From the NCBI GenBank assembly GCA_046290815.1, contig JBKBUF010000016.1:44285-108284 (forward strand): a stretch of 64,000 nt of DNA, written 5' to 3'. The notes under the pieces were generated by a model. The model ran no database searches and was not told where the DNA came from. It saw only the letters and a list, made by a program, of their open reading frames with translations. Of the stretch, positions 59,582 to 64,000 are shown piece after piece. Both the position numbers and the translations under genes were made by a program. The DNA is from JBKBUF01 sp046290815. GTDB lineage: Bacteria; Bacteroidota; Bacteroidia; Cytophagales; Cytophagaceae. Positions within the stretch are counted from its first letter, which is position 1. Every line of letters begins with the position of its first letter.

Positions 59582-60856
59582 ATGATTGCCGGTATCCAGG
59601 GGCACAAGTTGCCATCTATGTCACTTGTTATTCCATATTTTGTTTTTTCCTCCATATCCTTCCTGGCGGCGGCAATTCTTATTTATATAAGTTCTGAGAG
59701 TTTCTGTATTCATTATTTTCATCCGAAACTTCTTGCCATTACACATATGTTGGTACTGGGCTTTATTACATCAGTCATTTTCGGTGCGCTTTTTCAAATG
59801 TTTCCGGTGATTTTTAATATCACAATTAAAAGTGAACTGCTGGGGAAATTAACCTTTGTCTGTCTGAGTTTGGGAACCTGCATAATGGTTTACTGTTTTT
59901 GGATTTTTAAAACCGGTATGCTGTTTCAATTAGGCGGAGGTCTTGTTTTGCTTTCTTTTATTTTATTTTCTATTAATTTCTTTAAATCTGCGGAATCATC
60001 CGGCGAGGCAAGTATAGAGTCTGAATTTATTTCTTCTTCCGTGATTTGGTTATTGCTGACAGGCCTTGTAGGTCTGTTGCTGGTGATAAATTTTACTTAT
60101 CCGTTTATTCATTCTTCGCATCTTGAAATATTAAAGATACATGCCCATTTTGGAATAGTCGGATGGATTTTGCTTTTGGTGATGGGTGTTTCAGCCAAAT
60201 TAGTGCCAATGTTTGTGATTGCCAAATCGCAGAAACCCCAACTGCTAAGATATACCTACTACCTTGTCAATATCGGTTTGATTTTCGTAAGTCTTACGGT
60301 TTACTTCGAATTGTCCGCCTGGTTGACTTTATTTTTTATTATCATGATTATCGGAGGTATTCTCTTGTTTCTAACTTTTATTTTTCAAAGTTTTAAAACT
60401 GGTGTCAGAAAGAATCTTGGCCCGGAATTAAGGCTGACCCTGATCTCATTTTATATTCTCATATTTTGTTTGCCAATAGCTTTAGTGTTTCCTTTAAAGT
60501 TATTTACAAACATCCAAGTGATGCAGTTGGCTGTCGTATATGGCTTGCTGATTCTTCTGGGATTTTCAGGCGCTCTAATATTAGGTCAATCGTTAAAAAT
60601 TTTTCCGTTCATACTATGGATGCATATACATCAGCGTTATAGCGGTAAAAAGAAAATCCCACTCCCAAAAGAGCTTGTATCAGAAAAGGTCACCTCTGTA
60701 ATTATGGTACTGTTTCTGTTCGGCCTTGCAGGGTTGGTGATTTTTGTATTGGCCGGCAAGGTTGCGGGAATCCGACTTTCATCTGCTGCATTAATTGTTT
60801 CAGCTCTATTGTACAACTTAAATATATTTAAGGCATTTTCTTATAAAATCTCGTAG
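59582..60856 (+). CDS. 12-helix membrane protein (heme-copper-oxidase-like/NnrS-like)
   Basis: A 424-residue protein with about 12 membrane helices, the number in heme-copper oxidase subunit I. It has a helix-2 His in AITHMLVLGFITSVIFG and a helix-6 HAHFGIVGWILLLVMGVSAKLVPMF, similar to NnrS/NorB-like families, but no His pair in helix 10, so it is not a true oxidase or NO reductase. NnrS-type proteins are heme-containing and guard against nitrosative stress. It lies 5 bases after the DUF2249 gene. Confidence 0.65.
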   Translation: MIAGIQGHKLPSMSLVIPYFVFSSISFLAAAILIYISSESFCIHYFHPKLLAITHMLVLGFITSVIFGALFQMFPVIFNITIKSELLGKLTFVCLSLGTCIMVYCFWIFKTGMLFQLGGGLVLLSFILFSINFFKSAESSGEASIESEFISSSVIWLLLTGLVGLLLVINFTYPFIHSSHLEILKIHAHFGIVGWILLLVMGVSAKLVPMFVIAKSQKPQLLRYTYYLVNIGLIFVSLTVYFELSAWLTLFFIIMIIGGILLFLTFIFQSFKTGVRKNLGPELRLTLISFYILIFCLPIALVFPLKLFTNIQVMQLAVVYGLLILLGFSGALILGQSLKIFPFILWMHIHQRYSGKKKIPLPKELVSEKVTSVIMVLFLFGLAGLVIFVLAGKVAGIRLSSAALIVSALLYNLNIFKAFSYKIS

Positions 60857-60858
60857 CT

Positions 60859-61173
60859 ATGGAAATATCATTTGAATATAATGTTCTTGAAAAATTAAAC
60901 GAAGTGTTGGATCCTGAACTAGGTTTAGGAATACGTGATCTGGGATTGATCTATCGGGTAGTTGCAAATGAGAATGTGAAAAGTATCACAGTGGATATGA
61001 CCTTGACTACACCGAATTGTCCCATGTCCGAAATGCTTCCGGAAATGGCAAGGGAAAGGCTTAAAGGAAGTTTCCCGGATTGGAACACTTACTTAAATGT
61101 GGTATGGACTCCTGCCTGGACTCCTGATAGAATTAATGAATCAGGCAGGCAGCTGCTGGGAATGAAAAGTTGA
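60859..61173 (+). CDS. MIP18/SufT-like Fe-S assembly protein
   Basis: A 104-residue protein of the DUF59/MIP18 family. It has LNEVLDPELGLGIRDLGLIYRV near the start, and a conserved Cys in MTLTTPNCPMSEMLPEMA. The family (PaaD, SufT, CIA2) delivers or matures Fe-S clusters. It starts 2 bases after the membrane protein gene. It fits a Fe-S repair role next to RIC. Confidence 0.85.
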   Translation: MEISFEYNVLEKLNEVLDPELGLGIRDLGLIYRVVANENVKSITVDMTLTTPNCPMSEMLPEMARERLKGSFPDWNTYLNVVWTPAWTPDRINESGRQLLGMKS

Positions 61174-61340
61174 TTTATATGTCTGAAAGTAGCAATCTGT
61201 AGATTGTAAGGGTTATGTAATAAACATGAGAATTTTTTTACCGAAAAGTAAATTTTAAAATGCGGAATTTTATGTACTTTGGATATTAATTAAAGCAGAT
61301 AATTCATTTTAGTAATTAAATAAAATAAAGTAAGGAAACC

Positions 61341-61763
61341 ATGTTGTCTAAAAGTTGTGAATATGCATTGAGGGCGGTGTTTTACATTACTGTAAATGCA
61401 AAGGATGGAAAAAATGTAGGCATCAAGGAAATTTCTGAAGAGCTGGATATGCCTGCCCCTTTTCTTGCGAAGATCATGCAATCTCTTGCCAAGAATAAAA
61501 TCGTCAATTCAATTAAAGGTCCTAACGGTGGCTTTTTTATTAAGAATCCGAAAAAGATTTCACTGATAGATATAGTAGAAAGTATAGATGGTACAGAATT
61601 TTTTCATCGCTGCACAATGGGATTAAAAAAATGCTCAAATGTTAAACCATGTCCGATTCATAACCAAATGAAAGGTTACCGTGATGAATTAAAAACCGTA
61701 CTCAGCCAAAAAACATTGGATCAGGTAATGGCGGAACTGGAGAGTAATAAGAGTTTTATTTAA
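61341..61763 (+). CDS. Rrf2-family (NsrR/IscR-like) regulator
   Basis: A 140-residue winged-helix repressor-type protein. The N-terminal MLSKSCEYALRAVFYIT and EISEELDMPAPFLAKIMQSLAKNKIVNSIKGPNGGF are the Rrf2 DNA-binding part. It has a cysteine trio, RCTMGLKKCSNVKPC (C-x6-C-x5-C), as in NsrR/IscR, which bind an Fe-S cluster that senses NO or cluster status. It follows the Fe-S and RIC genes and could control them through the shared sites at 44696, 57772 and 63788 (inference). Confidence 0.88.
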   Translation: MLSKSCEYALRAVFYITVNAKDGKNVGIKEISEELDMPAPFLAKIMQSLAKNKIVNSIKGPNGGFFIKNPKKISLIDIVESIDGTEFFHRCTMGLKKCSNVKPCPIHNQMKGYRDELKTVLSQKTLDQVMAELESNKSFI

Positions 61764-61800
61764 ATCAGAAATGGTCTTAGCTAATCTATATAAAACTCTT

Positions 61801-61856
61801 CATTCAAAAACCACATTCACCATTCATCATTCAACATTCGTCATTCATAATTCCAC
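61801..61856 (+). repeat. CATTCAN heptamer repeat at the 3' end of the caspase gene
   Basis: CATTC occurs at 61801 and then at 61814, 61821, 61828, 61835 and 61842, the last five with an exact 7-base period. It lies between the Rrf2 stop and the minus-strand caspase stop. The same unit is at 11899-11931. The two arrays are over 49 kb apart and not in the same gene context. Confidence 0.75.
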
Positions 61857-63616
61857 CGGTATTTCCCGTTCACTTTTTCTTTTGGCCCGAAAGCTCCGGG
61901 TTGTTGTTGGTAGCCCAGTTCTTTCATCCTGTTTGCCGTTATTTCCATTAATTGAGTAAACGTGATCGGCTTTTTCCTGTTTCTGTATTGTCTTAGTATG
62001 GTTGTAAATGCATAAGTGAAGGCTCCGAATGATGTTACACCATGCTTGTATTCGTATGCAAATTCATTTTCTCTGCAGGCTTCTAATACAACAGGCACAA
62101 AAGGACCGGTAAGTCCGTAATTCTTTTTTATTTCTTTAAAGGTTTTTACATCCTGCCATAGAGGAACCGCTCTTCCAAACCTGAAAGTAGAACCATCACT
62201 TCCAGTGTAGTCCTGTTTGTCTTTGGTGGTTTTATCAAAAAGATTTTCCTCAGCAAGTTTTAGCTTGCGAGGCACCCACATATGACGACTTTTATCCCAT
62301 CTCAATTCTTTATGCCTGATGTCGTCCGGAGGATCAATGCCTCTTACATTCATTCCTGCACCTCTGGACATGCCACCCGAATGACAACAATCCAATACTG
62401 TTATGAAATTAACTTTAAGGGAAATCTGACTGTATAGTTCAACAAAATCTTTGTCAGTAAAGGCAGTTTCTGAGGTCCAGTCAAAATCATGAGGAACCAG
62501 GCTTTCACTTTTGTGTTCTCCGTCCCAGTCATTCTCAGATGGAATAACTGTTCCATGTCCGGCGAAAAAGAAAAAACGCAGATCGTTCTCCTGTGCATCT
62601 TCGAGTAGCCAACTTAATCTTTCTTTAATATTTTCTGCTGTTGCTCTCTTATCCAACAATACTCTGATTTCTTCCGGCGCAAAGCCCGACTCCTGTAAAA
62701 CCTCACTCATCCTAAATACATCATTTATGCAACCCTCCAGATTGTTGCTGCTGTCCTGGTATTCATTGATTCCAACAAGTAATGCTTTTCTGTTGGGTTT
62801 TCTTTTTTGTGCCGCAGCATCGGAAATTTCTATATTTTCTGTCCACAGGAAATTTTTTAATACTCTTGCATTTTGTAATGCAGGAAGTACCAATGGCCAC
62901 CCATGATTTTGTGCATTTTTATTTCTGATATATTTGATGCCATCATGATTGATTGGAAGATCTAAAAAGGTGGTTTTTATTTCGACAAATTTATTGGAAG
63001 CTTCAAGGATATTATTTTTGATTGATTTATACGCAAATGCTTTGTCAAGCATATTGTGAAAGTTGATCCAAAGTTTCACATTCAAAGGCAATATTACTGA
63101 GCCTAATCTTCCCCGAAGTGATGAGTGGCTTATCTGAGAACCGGATGTGATCCAGACTAAATTAAAGTGGTTGCCAATAGCTGTTTGTTTTCTGAAATAA
63201 TTATAACTGATTAGGGTCCCCAAACTATGGGAAAAGATAATGTCAGGTTGGAATGACTTGATTTTGTTGTGGAGTTCTTTGTCAAGTTCCTCTCTCAGCT
63301 CTTCATCTGTAACCCATAAGGCTACCATGCCTGCCGTCCATCTGATGGCATTGTCAATAAGGCCTCTGCTCACTTTATATTCTTCCTGATATTTTCCGAG
63401 CATTCCTTTCAGAAGCTCTTTAAAAGCCTCTTTATACTGAATGTTCTTCATTTTCTTTTCAAAATGATGATCAATGTCCAGCATGCAAAATTCCCAGTTG
63501 TTTGGATCGGCATTGCCTAGACCTGCAGAAATAGAGTTTTCCCATTCTTTAGTCCATTCCTGGTTTTTACTTTTGTTTCCGATGCCATGGATGTACAGTA
63601 TTTTCTTTTTTGTCAT
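61841..63616 (-). CDS. Alpha/beta-hydrolase–caspase (peptidase C14) fusion protein
   Basis: A 591-residue soluble protein with two enzyme domains. Residues about 5-250 are a serine hydrolase: ILYIHGIGN, nucleophile elbow FSHSLGT (Ser131), and likely Asp191 (NMLDKAF) and His224 (LPINHDG). Residues about 275-590 are a caspase-like C14 protease: KALLVGINEYQ, the catalytic His354 in FFFFAGHGT, and the catalytic Cys411 in LDCCHSGG. Both active sites are intact. No signal peptide is seen, so it is cytosolic. It stands alone with its own promoter; a stress or defence effector is proposed but not shown. Confidence 0.85.
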   Translation of the reverse strand: MTKKKILYIHGIGNKSKNQEWTKEWENSISAGLGNADPNNWEFCMLDIDHHFEKKMKNIQYKEAFKELLKGMLGKYQEEYKVSRGLIDNAIRWTAGMVALWVTDEELREELDKELHNKIKSFQPDIIFSHSLGTLISYNYFRKQTAIGNHFNLVWITSGSQISHSSLRGRLGSVILPLNVKLWINFHNMLDKAFAYKSIKNNILEASNKFVEIKTTFLDLPINHDGIKYIRNKNAQNHGWPLVLPALQNARVLKNFLWTENIEISDAAAQKRKPNRKALLVGINEYQDSSNNLEGCINDVFRMSEVLQESGFAPEEIRVLLDKRATAENIKERLSWLLEDAQENDLRFFFFAGHGTVIPSENDWDGEHKSESLVPHDFDWTSETAFTDKDFVELYSQISLKVNFITVLDCCHSGGMSRGAGMNVRGIDPPDDIRHKELRWDKSRHMWVPRKLKLAEENLFDKTTKDKQDYTGSDGSTFRFGRAVPLWQDVKTFKEIKKNYGLTGPFVPVVLEACRENEFAYEYKHGVTSFGAFTYAFTTILRQYRNRKKPITFTQLMEITANRMKELGYQQQPGAFGPKEKVNGKYRWNYE

Positions 63617-63659
63617 AGCTACTTGAATTAAGATGATTGATTTGGTTGAATATGATGTG

Positions 63660-63689
63660 CAAATCTAAAAAAGGAATTCAAAATGACAA
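63660..63689 (-). promoter_or_regulatory. Promoter of the caspase fusion gene
   Basis: On the minus strand TTG (63687-63689) and TAGATTTG (63660-63667, an exact TAnnTTTG) are 19 bases apart. The inferred start near 63652 leaves a leader of about 36 bases. Confidence 0.5.
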
Positions 63690-63711
63690 CAAATATCACA
63701 TAAAATGACAA
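63680..63711. repeat. AAAATGACAA direct repeat upstream of the caspase gene
   Basis: AAAATGACAA occurs at 63680-63689 and again at 63702-63711, 22 bases apart (about two DNA turns), each followed by AT-rich sequence with ATCAC. The nearer copy covers the -33 box, so the pair is a candidate operator for the caspase fusion gene. Confidence 0.55.
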
Positions 63712-63787
63712 GAATCACTTTTGGTATAACCGACAAATATAGAGTTAATTATATTGTGAATTTCATCAAAAAGTTGCTATAATAAAT

Positions 63788-63805
63788 AAGGATAATAAGA
63801 TCCTT
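63788..63805. promoter_or_regulatory. Shared operator-like palindrome before the DGC gene
   Basis: AAGGAT-AATAAG-ATCCTT is a perfect inverted repeat with a 6-base spacer, followed by TTAT. It lies 25 bases before the ATG at 63831. It is the most symmetric of the three sites with the AGGAY-N6-ATCYTTTT core. Confidence 0.5.
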
Positions 63806-63830
63806 TTATATTTTTATTTATATTTACGGT

Positions 63831-64000
63831 ATGAGCAGAACCGATAAAAATATTCCTGTCGTTTATGCTTGTGCCGGGTGCTCCGGTGCAGGTCAGATAG
63901 CCTATAAATTGGCACTGGTCTTAAATGAAAATGGAATTGCAGAAATGTCCTGTCTGGCAGGACTGGCATCCGGCGGAAAAACTTTTCTTCATAAAATTAA
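63831..64000 (+). CDS. DGC-domain putative metal-binding protein, N-terminal part
   Basis: The reading frame starts at ATG 63831 and runs past the window edge (56 codons visible). It begins MSRTDKNIPVVYACAGCSGAGQ and continues AYKLALVLNENGIAEMSCLAGLASGGK, the pattern of DGC-domain proteins with CAGCSG at the start, which are predicted zinc- or metal-binding. No function is established. An operator-like palindrome precedes it. Confidence 0.75.
   Translation, partial: MSRTDKNIPVVYACAGCSGAGQIAYKLALVLNENGIAEMSCLAGLASGGKTFLHKI

Noticed and set aside
59582..60856. Calling the 12-helix protein a true NO reductase or cytochrome oxidase
   Set aside because: Helix 10 lacks the His pair needed for the heme-copper centre.
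61771..61959. Small plus-strand ORF over the CATTC repeats
   Set aside because: It consists largely of the heptamer repeat read as protein and overlaps the caspase gene.
1..64000. CRISPR arrays, tRNA or rRNA genes, integrases and transposases
   Set aside because: I found no repeats with regular spacers, no tRNA-like clover-leaf and no recognisable mobile-element genes by eye; a dedicated scan could still find a degenerate one.

Overview
The window looks like chromosomal DNA from a Bacteroidota bacterium, most likely of the order Cytophagales. The evidence is an AT-rich sequence, a secreted protein with a type IX secretion (Por) C-terminal sorting domain, several small lipoproteins and outer-membrane barrels, a DUF4783 gene beside nadC, and promoter-like boxes of the Bacteroidota -33/-7 type (TTTG, about 19 bases, TAnnTTTG). 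I see no rRNA, tRNA, CRISPR, phage or transposase genes. Most of the window is core metabolism, with a few accessory and regulatory features of interest.

Layout. 1-4400: cell-surface genes, namely a cut-off lipoprotein, two tandem collagen-like lipoproteins, a LOG-family nucleotide hydrolase, a double DUF2061 protein and a beta-barrel. 4400-9710: a membrane-anchored glutamate-synthase-like flavoprotein, a leucine-rich-repeat protein and a 975-residue FAD/Fe-S oxidoreductase. 9711-13800: a parvulin-like protein, a lipoprotein, repeat-rich intergenic DNA, a YcxB-like protein, nadC and DUF4783. 13930-21050: gpmI, a porin-like barrel, purK-purE, three small genes and an aldose epimerase. 21155-23796: a MoxR-type ATPase with its VWA partner. 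23945-31673: a hydrolase, an acyltransferase, a PorE-like OmpA protein, a DUF922 protein and a 1004-residue RCC1-repeat protein exported by type IX secretion.

32000-37000 is the leuA-ilvD-ilvB operon. It is preceded by what reads as a complete leader-peptide attenuator: a 21-codon ORF rich in Leu, Ile and Val codons, an antiterminator stem and a terminator. 37012-43167 holds a DUF2267 protein, an acyltransferase, glpD, rsmI, a methyltransferase-like gene, a rhomboid protease and a cupin. 43168-48267 holds hemG, a membrane-anchored cytochrome c, nadA-nadB and a QueD-like gene. 48371-56580 holds a B12-dependent ribonucleotide reductase overlapping bioB, a nitronate-monooxygenase-like protein with extra cysteines, a radical SAM protein, a ferredoxin and a U32 protein. 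A perfect 26-base palindrome supplies the stop codons of two convergent genes there.

56582-61763 is a respiration and nitrosative-stress block: ctaA, ric, a double DUF2249 protein, a 12-helix membrane protein, a MIP18/SufT-like protein and an Rrf2 regulator with three cysteines. FNR-type boxes (TGAT-N4-ATCA) precede hemG, cytochrome c and ctaA/ric. A second shared motif precedes cytochrome c, ric and the DGC gene at the right edge, so these scattered genes may form one heme/NO/low-oxygen regulon. The right end has a protein fusing a serine-hydrolase domain to a caspase-like protease, with its own promoter and a direct-repeat operator.

The best candidates for something undescribed are the branched-chain amino acid attenuator, the two-motif heme/NO regulon, and the hydrolase-caspase fusion. 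Heptanucleotide tandem repeats resembling STRR elements occur in several intergenic regions.
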